A stretch of 64,000 nucleotides of DNA from Rhyacichthys aspro. Lineage: Eukaryota; Chordata; Actinopteri; Gobiiformes; Rhyacichthyidae. Below, in pieces: positions 21,206-36,200 of the stretch; the first letter of the stretch is position 1; each line of letters begins with the position of its first letter. A program made the translations under genes and the position numbers. Where the stretch lies: contig CM072156.1 of assembly GCA_036850595.1 (NCBI GenBank), positions 18,775,483-18,839,482 of the forward strand, read 5' to 3'. Below the pieces are notes generated by a model. It was given only the letters and a program-made list of their open reading frames with translations, was not told where the DNA came from and did no database searches.

Positions 21206-24200
21206 CTGGGGAGAAACAAGATAAACGTCAAGTCAAGCAGTGATTTTAGATTTTATGGATAAGATATAGTATTTATAGGATTTTTCAGTGTTAAACAAAG
21301 ATGATGAGGATTAAAGCCTGGAAAAAAATGAAAGTGTTACTTCTGCGATTAAAGTCAGAGTTCTGATTGATGACTAAGGAAAAGAAATGATAATTCTGAG
21401 GTTAAAGTTAAAGGGTTTTTTAAAAAGTCACAATTGTAAGATTTAAGTCAGAAATTTATGGAAGCCTGTTTCTGCCACGTCAGAAAAAATAAAAGTCCAG
21501 CAAGAAGTCATAATTATGAGAATAAAAGTCGTAATTACGAGTTTTAAAGTCATAATTATGAGAATAAAAGTCGTAATTACGAGTTTTAAAGTCATAATTA
21601 TGAGAATAAAAGTCATAATTACAGGTTTTAAAGTCATAATTATGAGAATAAAAGTCATATTTACGTTTGCGTTTACTCACTTTTAGTAAAGTAAAAGTAA
21701 AGTATTTCGTTTGTTGTAAAGCCATCTTTAAAGTACTTCTCTATCAACAGACTACAGAGTTAGCCCCAAATGGCCAAGGATGCGTTTGGAAGAAACTCGT
21801 AATTATTAGTTTTAAAGTCATAATTACGACTTTTTTCCTTGTAATTATGACTTTAAAACTCGTAATTATGACTTTTATTCTCATAATTATGACTTTAAAA
21901 ATCGTAATTATGACTTTTATTCTCATAATTATGACTTTAAAAATCGTAATTATGACTTTTATTCTCATAATTATGACTTTCTGTTGGACTTTTATTGTTT
22001 CTTACGTGGCAGAAACAGGCTTCCATAGAAATTTGATAAAATGGTGAGAATTTTTTTTTTTTTTTTTAAAGTCATACTTCTGAGAGGGAAAAAAAAGTCA
22101 GAATTCCAAGATTAACGTCCAAATTTTTAGTAAAAGTCTGCACACTGAATTTATCATCAAAATTAAAATAAATAAAAACGGGATTTTGAGATGAAAGTCA
22201 AAGTTCTGGCAAAAAAAAAACTGACATTCTGAGGTTAAAGTCAGACCCTGATTTAAAAAGACCCAATTCTGAGGTGGAAAAAAAATCATCTAAAATTAAA
22301 GTCAGATTTCCAAGATTAAAAGTCATAATTCTGAAAAAATAAATAAAAACAAAATAGAATTCTGAAAAAACAGATCTGAACTGAAAGAACTTTCAGCACA
22401 TGGCAGACAACTTTGGAAAAAGGGACACTCATTTTCTTGGCATCAATTGAGTCTTCCCACCGGAAGATCTTGATCCAGACAAGCAGGATGTGAGTCATTA
22501 CTGTGTAAAGGGTTATGGGATACAACTGAATTTATGTCACCAATAGATCACACAAAAGACAAGACACAAGGGGCTCCTGAAAATTCCAGGTCTAAGCTAA
22601 TTTATTTAATATCCTGTTTATTATTATTAACGAGTTAATGCTCAATTGCCTTCTCTTTTTTCTCAAGCTTAAAGGAAACCATAAACTAAGCACCACTTCT
22701 AAGTCACGGTGATGAAGAAAAGATTTTTATTTGACAAGGCATCTGGATGTAAGTTTTAGGCTAAGACGTTTCATCCCTCATCCAGGGTCAATTCTGAGTT
22801 CAACTGAAAAAAGAGTGATATAGATATATAGAATTATATAGCCTGAGACTACTGTGATGGACAGGGCTAGACTGGTTTCATAGTTGTTAAGAGTTGAGGG
22901 CAGTGTGGGAACTGGTGGGGGAGTTGTTAGGCTTGTGTGAAACATTAGCATAACTGCTAACTCCAGGTGTTAGTTTCATATTAGAGTGAAACTGTTTTGA
23001 TTTAGGCTTCAAAACACTGTTGTTAATGTAGGGGAGGTTGTATCTGTGTCCACCTCCTCTGTTCAAAGAGGGCTTTTCCATTTGAAGAAAGATGGCGTCC
23101 TTCACTCCTCTATCAAACCACCTGGTCTCCCAGGCCAAGATTCGGACATTGCTGCTCTCAAAGGAATGCCCTTGCTCTTTGACATGGAGGTGGACTGCAG
23201 ACTCAGGCCCACCAGGATTGGCCTTTCTGTGTTGATACATTCTTTTGAGAAGCGACTGACGTGTAACCGATATATAATGAACTATTACTGCACTCCTCAT
23301 TACACTGAACGGTATACACCACATTGCTCTGTTTGTGGCTAGGGATCTTGTCTTTGGGGTGGATCTGTTTCTGTCGGAGAGTATTGCCCGGTTTGAAGTG
23401 AACAGGGATGTTGTGTTTGTCGAAAATCCTTTATAGCTTTTCGGATAAACCAGCTGCTCCTACCTTTTGTCTCTGGTTCCTGTCTGTTAGATTTCTGTGT
23501 CCTCTTGGTTGAGGGATCAAATGTCTTCACCTCAAACCTACGTCCAGATGCCTTGTCAAAAAAAACCCCCAACCTTTTCTTGAATATGTCCTGGATGACC
23601 GAGAACCTCCACAGACATAGTGACGGTAATATCGTTTTATGTTAGACTGGCGCTGGTCTGGGGGGACAGTGGTCAGACAGCGTTGGTGCCTTTTGAAATT
23701 GTGACTCAGCCTGGTAAGTGTTCTAAGGAAAGTAATACAGACTCTGCCAGATTAAAGATTAAATATTGCTCCACAGAACACAGTCTATTTTTCTTTCACA
23801 GTACCATGTGGGAAGGCTCCCGTTAAAAGTGCAAAAGGGAGGTGCCTTCTGTCAAAAACTTGGTGTTGATTTGATGAAGCACCGACTAGTCTCCGCCTCC
23901 ATTAGGTTTCTTTAACCAATCATAACGATATGACGTGCCACTCTTTGCGCTTCTTTCAAAGAAGAAATACTCTCTATTTCTGATAAAACTGATTCGATAG
24001 CAGCGTCAACGCTAATGTCTTTCGGCATAGCCGTGTTGATAACAAAGAGGAGAGCACTAGTTGCTTTCTTCAGATTAAAAACCCGCCTCTACCTGTTAGT
24101 GCTGCCACATCATTGGTCAAAAGAGTCCGGTGAGCCCATGGTTCGCGACTCAAGCAGTTTACTTGCTGCGATACAAGATGGATCTACGCGAGTTTGGAAA

Positions 24201-27200
24201 CTCCCAAATCTCACGAGAATCCAACTGCAGCACAAGGTTAATACAGAGGTCAAATTCCAGCACAAGTCCCGTCTCAAATCAGTGCAAACTCAAGGAGGGT
24301 TTGTTAGCACTTTGTGAAGGAGGCAGCAAGGGGTTATCAGTGATTTTCAAATCAAGATATATCGCATATATACATATTTATTTAAAGTGATCAGTTCTAT
24401 GATAGTTATACTGCAGCATTTGATGTTTGTTGAATGTGATTTTTTTTTTTTATCAAATTTTTTGTCCAGGTAAAGCCTTACTTGGTCGTGAACAGTTGTG
24501 TGCTCGGGCGTCCCCTACATATCCCGCTGCACAGAGCTGACAGCGAGGCCCTGTGGTGTTGTTGATGCAGCGGAGGCAGTGTCCAGTTTCAGGATGACAG
24601 ATCTGGGCCTGCCCCTGGGTGTCAGCGTTCCCACTGCAGTCACAGGGCACACACAGGCCAGACTGTTTGTAGAAGCCCGCGCTGCACTGGTCGCACCGGG
24701 GGCCTGTGTATTTGGGAAGGCAGCGGTCGCACACTGGGGACCCACTGACATCTGGGAAAAAAAAGACAGAGGTTTAGAATAATGAGAAAAAATCCAGCCA
24801 TCGACACTTTATAAGCAGCATTAAGTCTTGTAATGAAGTCAAATGACATAATGATGCTTTTTTAAATGCCTCAACTTTGAACGATCTTTTTAGCGCTGCT
24901 TATTGTGTTTGAATGATATCTTTTTAATTCTGCCATTGTACTCGTTTAACTAGTCTGTGTATTCAAATGAATTGCTGAGTGTAAATATTGTGCTATTTCA
25001 ACAATGCAATCCAGTGACATACAATTACATTTTCACTGTGAACATACAAAAAAATTGCACTTAATTTAATATAGAATGAAAGTGTAAAAACATAGCAAAA
25101 AAGTACAAAAAAAACCCCTTATGAAATACAAACATTGTCAAACCCTGTTTTAAAATGGTGAAGTAGTGTGTGTGGCCGCTAGAGGGCGCACGATGACCAC
25201 TGCACTGAACAAATCATGTCATTTTTTACAAGTGAACGGGTCAAAACACTGGCCTTTGAAGTATTTGTACACTTTTTTTTACATTCAAATGCACAAAATC
25301 ATACAAAAGAATAATGCAGTGATACTTTAATTTCCCATTTGTAATCACAAGGCAACTGGCAGAAATTTGTCTTCAACTTGTATAAATGCAAATGCACAAT
25401 TGCAAATCTCAACCACTTTCCTCCATGTATTCCAAACAGGAGAAGTGGCCTGTTAAATAAATATATTACTGAAGTTATAGCATATCTATTTTAACAGTAC
25501 ATATGTATTTTAACAGACAGTACAGTATTTTAACAGTATCTATTTTAACAGTATTTTTAACAGTACGGTAAGTAAACTTAAACAGTAAAAAACAGTTAAA
25601 CTTTACAGTAAGTAAAAGTAAACAGTGGTTTACTTTTGTTGAAGGCTTTTGTGTATTCTTTAATAATATGTCAGTGAGCATTTGATTATTGATTATTACT
25701 TTGGCCGTAGTATATTCATTCTCAATTTTGAGAGTACTCTGCTGTCCACACTAATGATAAACTCATGAGGCTTTACCAGCACTTTATGGGAAGTGTTTTC
25801 ACTGATTTTAAAACTTGAAAAAAATGATATTTTGGTTGCATTTAAAGATTTGAGTAGTACTTTTTTTTCTAATCACAATAGTAGAAAAACTGTTCACTTA
25901 CTGATGTTTTGTTTATCCTTACATAGTGGCCCAGTGGACATGTGAGACCATTTCCACTTGTGTCGTGTGGATAGAGATATCTGAAAGACTTTTAAAAATG
26001 CCTGTGTACATATAGCCTTAGCCTTGCCACCTCTGAAACTGGGAGAATCCAAGAAGTACATGAATGAAGCATGCCAAATCCTAAGCCCGACCTGAAATAC
26101 TACTATTTCCACGCTTATAAGTGGCCTCGATGTTGGTCGCTCTAGTCATGTGACCTGTGTTCGAGCACGGTTGCTCCTGATAAGCTTGATTTAACCTCTG
26201 CAGGGGCCCAAAGGCGACTGGGTTATATAACTGTTGTTGTGCTGGACCGGAGGAGCTGACCTGTGCATTTAGTCCTTGTCCTCCACGTACACACTCGTAC
26301 AGCAAAAGCCAACTGTAGTGACCTCCTAAACTCGGGCAGAGTGAGGGAATTCAAACAAATATTTTATGACGCCCAGATGAGGCCTGTGTACGAGCGGCTC
26401 CCATCAAACACGGATGGTTTCATATGTGTGACCCACATTCAGACTGGTGCGCTGCTCCAGTTCACCTCCATGTCAAATGGAGGATCCTCTACTGCGACAG
26501 GCCTCATCAGCAGATTCACAAACAGCAAAGTCGCACCTTTGTATTGTCCAGTCGCCATGGTAACCGACACTTTGAGGACATTACTCTTCTGTATCATATC
26601 ACGGATCATAAGAGTGGTATAATACTGAAGTGTAGGTCCTAGTATACAACATGTATAATGTCGTTTAAACAGGGACACATTATATTCATATGAAAATTGT
26701 ATTCATTATAATCCACTGGAAGAAACTGCACTTGACTAAAACTCGAGAAAAATCTATCTATCTAAACTACATTACCAACTGGACGAGTTAAATGGCTTAA
26801 ACAAGGAGGACTAAGCTCAGGGTTCGGGACTAAAGCCAGAGCAAACAAAGAATTTTCTGTTTATATTTCTAAATTGCAGTCTTTTTGAATTTTGCCTCTT
26901 TCAAGAAAGCCAGAGTAGCACTGACGGCCCTCGTTCGTTCGAGAGCCACTGGTCGAAAACATCCTCCATTCACTGTAGTGTTTGGGAATTACATGGAGCA
27001 AACTGGCCCTAATTGGGTTTGAAACTGGCCTGGTCTGCTTTACGAGGTAGGCTTATGCCACTAAACTACGATGTTTAACCCTCCTTTGGTCAGTCTGACT
27101 GTTGCCTGAAGTGCCCCAGCAGTGTGCCTGCTGTCCCCATTCAGCCTGCTTCATGTACCTTTCCCTCCCACAGTGCACCACCTCCGCAGTGGCCCCTTTA

Positions 27201-30200
27201 GTCGGGACAAACGCGACCTGACAGCATAAATGAATACATACACAGATAGACTGTTGCCATGCTGGTGCCAAAAGGGGTATGTAGCAGTGTAGTGTTAGTG
27301 TACACCGAGAATTTATGAGGAAAGACTGGTCTCAAGCACGACAACACTACCTGATTGGTCCAGAATGAGGAAGCAATAAAAAGTAATCTTGATAATATCT
27401 CATGAGACAGTAAACAGACAAGAGTCAAAGGTCAAGTGCAGTTCAAAGATAAGCTGAACTCGAAGCCATCAGGACACTGTGTGACAACTCAAAGCACAGT
27501 CAACGTGGCACGAAGTGGCTTTGAGCCAGACTGCAATTAAGGTCAAGCTATTAGAGTTAACCAGTTTTCAATTGATCACCGTTTGCCACAAATTAACCAC
27601 AACATGCTTTTACTGTGACACTGTCATGTCCAAAAGCAAACCAGTGCTGCATAAAGTGATACAGTGGGATTTTAATATGGTCCTTAGTATAGTTTTCTCT
27701 ATGTGAGCATTATTTTACAGTGAGATAGCATTTATTTGAGGTACTCTAGTGCCATCTACAGTAGGTTTTCTGTCACTGAAATAATCTTTGTAAAAATCGT
27801 TGTTAAAAGAAAAGTTTAAAATATATATGTTGATGGAAACCAGGTAATTCCACACTGATACTCACATGAACCCACTGTGAGCTGTAGGAAACACATTACT
27901 CCACAACTAGGTTACAAACTTAATTATTTAGCAGAATAGATGTAGCGTTTAAAGGGTAGCTTATCCTTTTTCAACTCTGGACTGATTTCTTAGCTGGTAA
28001 GAGCTTCAGTCTGCAAGAGTTGGGGAATACATTTTTATGGCACATGAAAATTACTTTTGATGCATAATAGTCATATTTGGTGTGAAGCATTCTAACAGCT
28101 GATGGCTTACAGTAATGGGTTCAATGTCTGACCTCTCAGCAATGCACTGCTTTAGGGCATGTTTTTACTGGCTCATATATTCCTCTCATAAGTTACTAAA
28201 TGCACAAAACCCCACAGCTCCACCAGGTGCGTCTGTAAATTTCCTGATATGATATGATTTAGGGCCATATCGTAAAACTAATGTCTACCTCCATGTGAAC
28301 CCAGCAGAAACCTTTGATTGTGAGAAGAAAGTAGGGCAGCTGCCGCTTGCAGATCAAAGAAGTGGGGTCATTTAGGTCGAGTTAATCCCAGACTGTTGGA
28401 AATATAGATGCAAACATCCGGTTTACCACCAAAATAATAAATATTCATCAATGCATTGATTCCGTTTTGTTCATGTACAAGATTCAGGATACAATCACAA
28501 GCTGAGTTTCATAGAGTAAGGACGATCAATAACAACAGAATACACAATAATCCATGAACAGAATTTATCAGTTGGTGTAAATGAACATCAGCTTCCATTC
28601 AATTGAAAATGATCCAGCTTTACTTTCTACATTTAGCTTACTCTATTTGCTTTCAATCCTGGTATTTACTAGTGTCCTGAGTCCACATTAGATCCATTCT
28701 CACTTTTCAGCTTCATCAACAAAACTACACCGACTTAAAACAGTACTTCCTATTACACAATTTATAACAGTAAATCAACTGTTAAACCTCAACAGTCTGT
28801 GGTTCCAATGCTTTCTCTCTGATTTAAAACACTTGAGTTTTGATTACATTACTGAATATTAGGGGTTTGACCAGACACAAATCCCAAGAGACCAGACGAG
28901 ACACAAGATAGGGTTCACGTTTTACACAATTTAGAAAGCTGTGGTTGCTTTGTATGTTGTATGTTATGCCACACAGACAATTTAAAAGTGGTGGGGGCAT
29001 CTTGAATACTAATTCCACCCTTGCACTCCATCTCACCGATCTCGTGGCATGAGATCTTGTCACATCCTACTGAATATATGTAAAGAATTCCAAAATGTCA
29101 AGAGTACAAGAGGTGTATTGTAAATCCTCTGCATTCAGACTGTATTGTTGTAATGCTGTTATATTATCATTAACACTTTGTTTTGTATCGCAAAGGCTGG
29201 TGTTAAAATTTGATGTAGATATTAATTAAATCTGGGTTGCCCAATCTAAGTTTGATTTGCTATTAATTGAGAATAACACCTTCATTTTCATTATGTAAAT
29301 CTGATTGGTTTACATCCAAACTGTTAATGTTAGTTTCCTCTTTAGCTTAAAGAGGCACTGAGTTACGTGGTGCTCATCGAACAATCCTTTTTGAAACAAC
29401 TATGCTCTGACTATTATTTTTTAAATGTGTGAGATGTAACAGCGAACTGACGCTGATGTAGTGAGGCTCACCTGTGTGGCAGGTGCCGTTGGACGTGGCG
29501 TTGGAGCAGGGACAGGGCAAACAGTCTTCAGATGGGCCACTGCTGGGACTGCGGTAAAAACCAGGTTTACACTCCTCACAGTTGGATCCCTGGGTGTTGC
29601 CCTCGCAGTTCAGACACACACCTGAGGGAAAGAGTCATGTGATCAGATTATCTTTAAAAGCTCACTTTATTGTATTACCTAAGAACACGTGAATAGGTTT
29701 GTAAGCTGGCTGTGTTTGTGGAATATGAAATTAGCCGACTATAATTAACCATATAATGACACTTGGCTGACCGCATTGTTGTCATTCAGTAATTACTTCT
29801 GCTTTGACTCTTGTTAGAACGGATTTGACATTACTACAAGTACTACATATAATTAGCTGAAATGATTCAACAGTTAAACACATTTTTGATTTACCACAGA
29901 CCAAAACCCAAAGCACTATAAGCCTCACTAAGAATAGATGAACTGTGACTAACACTGTGCAGTCAAAGACATAATCAAGGGAAGTTTAATTCTACTGAAA
30001 ATGCCTGGAAGATAACAATGTATTCCCTTAAGGTTGAGAAGATTTTTAAACAAATAACACAGAGTCGTGTCCCCCTATTGTGTTTTTAATGAGTTGCATA
30101 AAACAGTAAGAGTGTTATTATTGTGTGGAGGAGAGGATGCAATCAAACAATCTAGTCAGCATTTCATTATTTTTTCTTTACCCTTGTGCTACATTATGCC

Positions 30201-33200
30201 ATTCTTATCAAAAGGGAGATAACACTTTATAATAACTACACACCATTGAGCAGTAGTAAGGCATTAATAAATATGTAATTAATGATGAATGAATTAAGAA
30301 TGTATTATATTAATTAATTCATTTAATTATTATAAAGTGTTATCCTTTTAATCCCTTACAACAATTTCTTATGACTATTTACTCATTGAAAAGTTGATCT
30401 AGTATGTTGTTGTATTCTTCATGATTGGCCAAAAAATGATAAGACATGATGCCCTGCACTATTTTTGTATTCCTTAAGCCGTTTGTGTGCCGTGTGTGTT
30501 ACTTAACTCTATTTTGGTTTTGCAGAGTTATAATGATGTGTATGCTAATCTTCTCAGTCTTTGATGAAGAAGCACTGGTCCTAAAACCATCCATGTATAG
30601 CTCTGGCGCCTCCATCTTGTTTTAGCTGTCATTACACCCACCATAAATCCAGCATAAGTCCAGCATAACATATATCCAAAAGCAGTCTTTAGCCTAACAG
30701 CTCATAAATATTGTGGCACTTGTTGCCCAATGTTCTCTACCCACTCACTGACAGCACACGCAATTGGTTGCCCTTTGCCAAAACCATCTTGTTTTTGTGA
30801 TTTTTGGTAGCGAATGCTCTCAGTTTACTTAATATCCGTTGCCAAATTGTGTAAGCACATGATGTAACGGATTATTTACTTGTTTCTCTCCTTAAATTTT
30901 GTAAATATTTGAAGTCGCTGACATAAGGACGCTGTGGTGGAGCTGTGCCTCAGGTCGACACGCTGAGACACGACTGTCGTCATGCTACAGGGCTAAACAG
31001 AGCACACTGGCTGTTTACGTAACCATGCTGTCACCCATAAACCAATAAAGAGCCTGCGTTTCTAACTGGCTATTAACCTCCAGTCAACGCAGCAGCTCCT
31101 AATGTCTGCAATCACCCACCGCTGTGTTTGGAGCAGATGACAACAGACGGAGAATCAGTCCAGGTTTCAGGATTTTTACAGCTTCAATTGTAGGTTTAAA
31201 GAGAGGGTTAGCTTAGGGAAGATTGCTCTGACAGTAAATTACAGGAGAGCTAAGGAACATTTATGGCCTTAAAAGAGCTTTAATGGAGAAATTACAAGAC
31301 TTCCCAAGTGAGTAGATCAGGACTTGAAAATACCTGAGCTTTAGCCATGTTTAGAGAGAGAAGTAATAGTTAGTGACCTTGGATTTGATGCAATATAATT
31401 ATAAACAGGTATCATGTCAAGGGTCAAATACACTGAAATTGAACTGAACAACATGACTGAAACTTTTGCAGAAATTTGAATACAGAGTTTTGTCCCATAT
31501 TTGTCCCATAGTTCCATCATATGCTATTTTAACTCATCAAACATGATTCGGAAAAAAGATGCAAAAAATGGAGTTTGCATTTTCGTGCTATTTAATTTAT
31601 TTACAAAGTTAAATAATAATTTTTCAATAATGACCAATGGGAAAGGAGTACAATTTGCCTAACCTAGCAACAGTAACCGAGGAGAGTGTAACCTGGGTGG
31701 CTAAATAGTCTACATTTCTATATGTTTCAGACAGATTCAATTTTTTAAATAGTTGTTGTTGAAGTAGAAGTAGTAGTTGTATTTTTTAAATTGTTAATGC
31801 GCATAAAAAGTTTAATGAAAAGCAAACTTTAAACTCATGTCAGCAGCTGTTTCCAGTTCTAGAGACTGATATCTGGGTGTAATTGGAATACTGATAGAAA
31901 ATGGACCTGTTGCTGTGGAATGACTGCATTAAAGCTGTGCATACTGTGGCTGCATTAAAAAAATAAGCCACAAAGAAAGAGAGCAGTAGTTATCCACAGG
32001 CTGTAGGGTTTCTGACACCCCCCTTTTTTGCTTCTCATCTTCAAATGGAAATGCTGGTTGGTCAATTACCTGTGTAATATACTGAACAGAAGGACAATAT
32101 ATCGTATGTATCACATTGTCGTGATATAGACAGATAATACATTTTTTAAAAGGCTACAGACAGTTATGTGTAATAGAGGGACTAAACAAAAACTAAAAGC
32201 GTGTGATAGACAATGGTTAATTTATCAATATTTTTTCAGAATTGCTGTATCATGATATGATGATATTGCAATATTGTTATCGACAGTGTAACAGAAACTG
32301 TATCATATTGTGTGGGACCATGTGATTACAATTTCTAATACTGAAAATGAATCTTAGTAACTTTTAAACAATAGTCATTTGATTTTTGATACGGTTCTCT
32401 AATTTTTGATTTTAGCTCTGCTCTACACTGGATGTAATCTTACACCTGCCTCTCCTTTAGCCCACAGTAGCACTTTAATTTGGTCTCTGCTTGCTTTTTG
32501 TTTAGTCTGGAGACAGCTGTAAATACCTGCTCAGTCTGAGGACATTTTGTCTCCATCTTGCCGTAAACGACGAGCCTCTGTCATGTTTATCCGAGGCACA
32601 CTGTGTTTGGGGAAACTGCGATATTTGCATGAGTACAATGTGTCCTTGTTTGAGCGGCCCAGGGGAGAGCCCAGGGTCAGCGTTTACAGAGCGCTGTCAG
32701 ACTTCAGCTATGGTAATCCACTCAGTCCCCAGCAAGGCCGCAGTGCTCCATCTGCCCTGCATTATAATGGCAAGACATATGGCTACTACAACGCCCCCCT
32801 CCAAGTTTACTGGGCACTAGCCCCTTCTCGAGCCGGGGCTTTAATCTGAAAGGCTTGCTACAAGAGACTGGGCTTTGATTTGACCTCATCCCACAAGCTT
32901 GGATCTTAGTTCTTAGCAGCGCTGTCTCCCTAATTTCATGTATCACTGTGACTATATACAGATTAACCAACATATAACAGACATTTTTATAAGCACAATA
33001 TAAAAAGGGAGACAGTGCAAAGTTTAAAATTGTGAGTAGTATTAGTAGCCATCTTAAATAAACACTTTTCTCTCACTTGCTGTACTTCTACAGTCAGTAC
33101 ATGAAGCATCCGCCTTCAAAATCTCTCTTTTCATTTACACTAAACAGAACTGTCAGTGCAGTGTTTAAATAAAGGAGCTGGCAGAGTAATTAATCACATC

Positions 33201-36200
33201 TGATTATTTTTGTGACACGAAAATGCACGACAACTGCCAAAGTCACCCCAGAGGTCACCGCTGCTCCACAGATGGTTCCAGAGGAAACTGATGCTTTTGA
33301 TGACACGAAGCAGGGGCACAGAACGTACTTATGTGTGTTCAAAGTCTCTTCACATTATTTAGAATCATGAGGAGCTGCACATGCATTTTAGTTTTTCAGG
33401 TAATGTGGATGACAACATTTTACATTTCAAGCACTACTTAAAAGTATGATATGCAGGATTTCATGACTGTCACACAATTACACAGTTATTTACAGGGATG
33501 TACTGTAGGCTTCAACAAAGACAGAGACATTAATTTTAAGATCATGGACACATACAGAACATCAACTACCACAACATGGACCAGAGTTTAGTAACTAAGA
33601 GAAATTGAATGTCATAAAGACTCCACTGTAGTATTAAAGTGTATGTTTGGGCACAAAACTCATAAGGTTAAGATTAGGAAATTACTGCAGGGCTTTGTGT
33701 GGAAAAGGAAAAGGCCACAAAAATATGACAAATAGCCGACTCCTCGTTTATTAACCTAAAATCCTGGATTGCGAAACTAACAGTTGTGTCTTGTTTTCAA
33801 AGTCAATATTGACTCGAGACGTTCTGTGTGCTGCCGAAGACTCAAATTAAACACAGCACATTATTGTCTGTAAATAACACAGAGGTGATACGCTGCACAA
33901 AGACTAACATCTGTTTTTACGGCCAATTTAATGAGCATTTCACCGGCACGGTCTAAACTATTCAGCCTTTGCGATATGTCTCAGTGTCCATTTAGACAGA
34001 CAGCTGCTCCTTTTAGCAGGGGTCCCACCACAAAGTGTGTTTCAGATGAAAAGAGCTATAAATGCTTAGAGTTATAGAGGTGCCAAACAAAGAATTTAAT
34101 TAAACACACACACACAACACTGCATTTGGCTTTTGTCATTGAGAATTCACTTTGAATTGTAGATGGGAACAGCTGCTACATTGTAATATGTAATAAGATG
34201 TTGCTAGAGTTTTATGACCAAGCAAATACAAAAAGTGCATGGAACTTCACTTATATTTGCATATTAATGTTAGCTAACAAACACGAGTGGCTGTGTATGT
34301 TTGTGTTGCTTCATTTTATTTTTTGGGACACTTTCTGCACAAAACACCCTGCATCCATTTTGGAGTCATCCTGTATAAAAAAATTGTAAAAAAAAAGGTG
34401 AATTTTACACAGCATTTCAAAATTGGAGTGTGATTTTCTTCAAACGATATGCCCTCGTTACTGCTGTATCAAACCAAATTTTGTTTTCTTTCACTATCAT
34501 TCCTTACTGCACCACTTTTCTCAAAATATCAAACATAACAATAATAATAAAAAACATAACATCATTGGTTTCTTTTGATTCCTCATAATATAATATATAA
34601 ATATAATAATATAAAAAAAACTAAAACTATTGTGGGATAAACCAACTTTTCCCAATGCTATGTAAAGGCGACAGAGTGAATTGTTTGGAGACTCACCGGA
34701 CTGAGGGTGGCAATTGCTGGTGTGGTTGTTGCACTGACATGGCCGACAGCCCGTGCTGCTGAAGTGGAAGAAGCCTGGGTGGCAGTCGTCACATTTGGGT
34801 CCATACACTCCTGTTTTACACACACACGTCCCTGAGCTGTAGGGGCAATACGAGACACCATCAACACATTAAGAAAAAAACTAAAAAAAACAGGGGTCCA
34901 TCTCATCATAAAGTTAAGCAGATTCATTACAGAAAGGGAAGACATATAGTGGAGACACATAATGCAACATAAACACATGTATTTTTGTCCAACGTTGCAT
35001 TTGGAAATATCTCTGCATATGAAAACTAATAGGGATACATTAAAGTAGAGAAAAATGTAATTTGCCTTTATGAGTTTGCTGATGGATGGCGAGAGGCTCG
35101 TGGATGGAGCAGTGCGGTTCTGGACTGCAGCAGTGACAGCTGATGTACAGACTGCACTCCCCGCTGCTTCTCCATCCATCCATCTGCTACAAATAACTGT
35201 GCTCCAGGTTTGAGGAATGTCTCCATATTATCACTCTCAATTACGGTATGTTCAACTGCATACACCCAACCTCTTCTAGAGTTTTCTATTGACAAAAGTG
35301 TCTGCTGTTTAATTGTATGAAAGTGACAAGATCAAAAAGCCCCCGATAGGTCCGTGGTACAATAAGTTTTGTGATTAAAAAGAGACATTGACTGTTTATG
35401 GGTATGTTGGCTCTCCAGCACTTGAGAGAGCGAGATACAAGTGTGTTTGTGCTACACTGCCGTTGAAACAAAACAACATTCTTTGCCTGGAAGACCTGCT
35501 CACATCAAAAGTGCTGAACTCCAATTTCCAAGAAGTGCATAGATTTATTCATAACAAGAAAACTAGTTTTGCATCTTCTCTCTGGACACTGCAGAATGGC
35601 ACGCCATTTTCTGGATCCAGACGCTCAGCAAATTCTGTCTTTTGTTTTGGTTTTTTTCAACAACTGACATTAATGTTATTCTTCATGTCTGTCAGTGGTC
35701 TGGCCTGTTGTATAACTCAAAGAGCTTGTTGTCAGTGACAGAATATTGTAAATAGCCTGAAACTACAGACAATGCACATAACAACTCCAGGCTTAATGTA
35801 CCCTCCCTCTGATTGTTACTTTCAGATTGGTTTGTAATGCTAATTATGACTCTGTTAAGAATCCAATACATTATGTTCCAATACAAAATAAGAGGGGATT
35901 TAAGGTGAGTGCGTTACATAAAGTCTGCATCAACTGCAGTCAGTCCTAACGTATGAAAATGAAAGACTGGAGTGTATCAGCTTCATTGGCCTCCTGTGTT
36001 TTACATAAGGAAATCTCAGTGGAAAGTGAAATCCTATTAGGTTTGATCTCTTTGGCAATAACACCCACTTCATTTCAAAGATGAAAGCTGCTGTGGCTGC
36101 TTGATTTAGGGAAAAAAAGCCCTAATTACAAAAAAAAGCCCTAATTACAACCATTGCACATTAAAATCATTGTTACTCTTAATTAATTTAACAAATTGAT

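Noticed and set aside
20562..21224. A 220-codon plus-strand frame rich in Gly, Asp and Val
   Set aside because: It is antisense to the last MEGF9 exon, whose minus-strand product is unmistakable; the low-complexity composition comes from the Thr/Ser-rich stalk.
21480..21968. Open frames on both strands with ILIIMTLK-type repeated peptides
   Set aside because: They are translations of the tandem units in the foldback element, appear on both strands and have no start context or homology.
26263..26622. A 119-codon plus-strand frame in MEGF9 intron 4
   Set aside because: No homology, no splice or promoter context, and composition like surrounding intron sequence.
34658..35179. A 173-codon minus-strand frame
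   Set aside because: It overlaps MEGF9 exon 3 in the wrong frame and runs through intron sequence.
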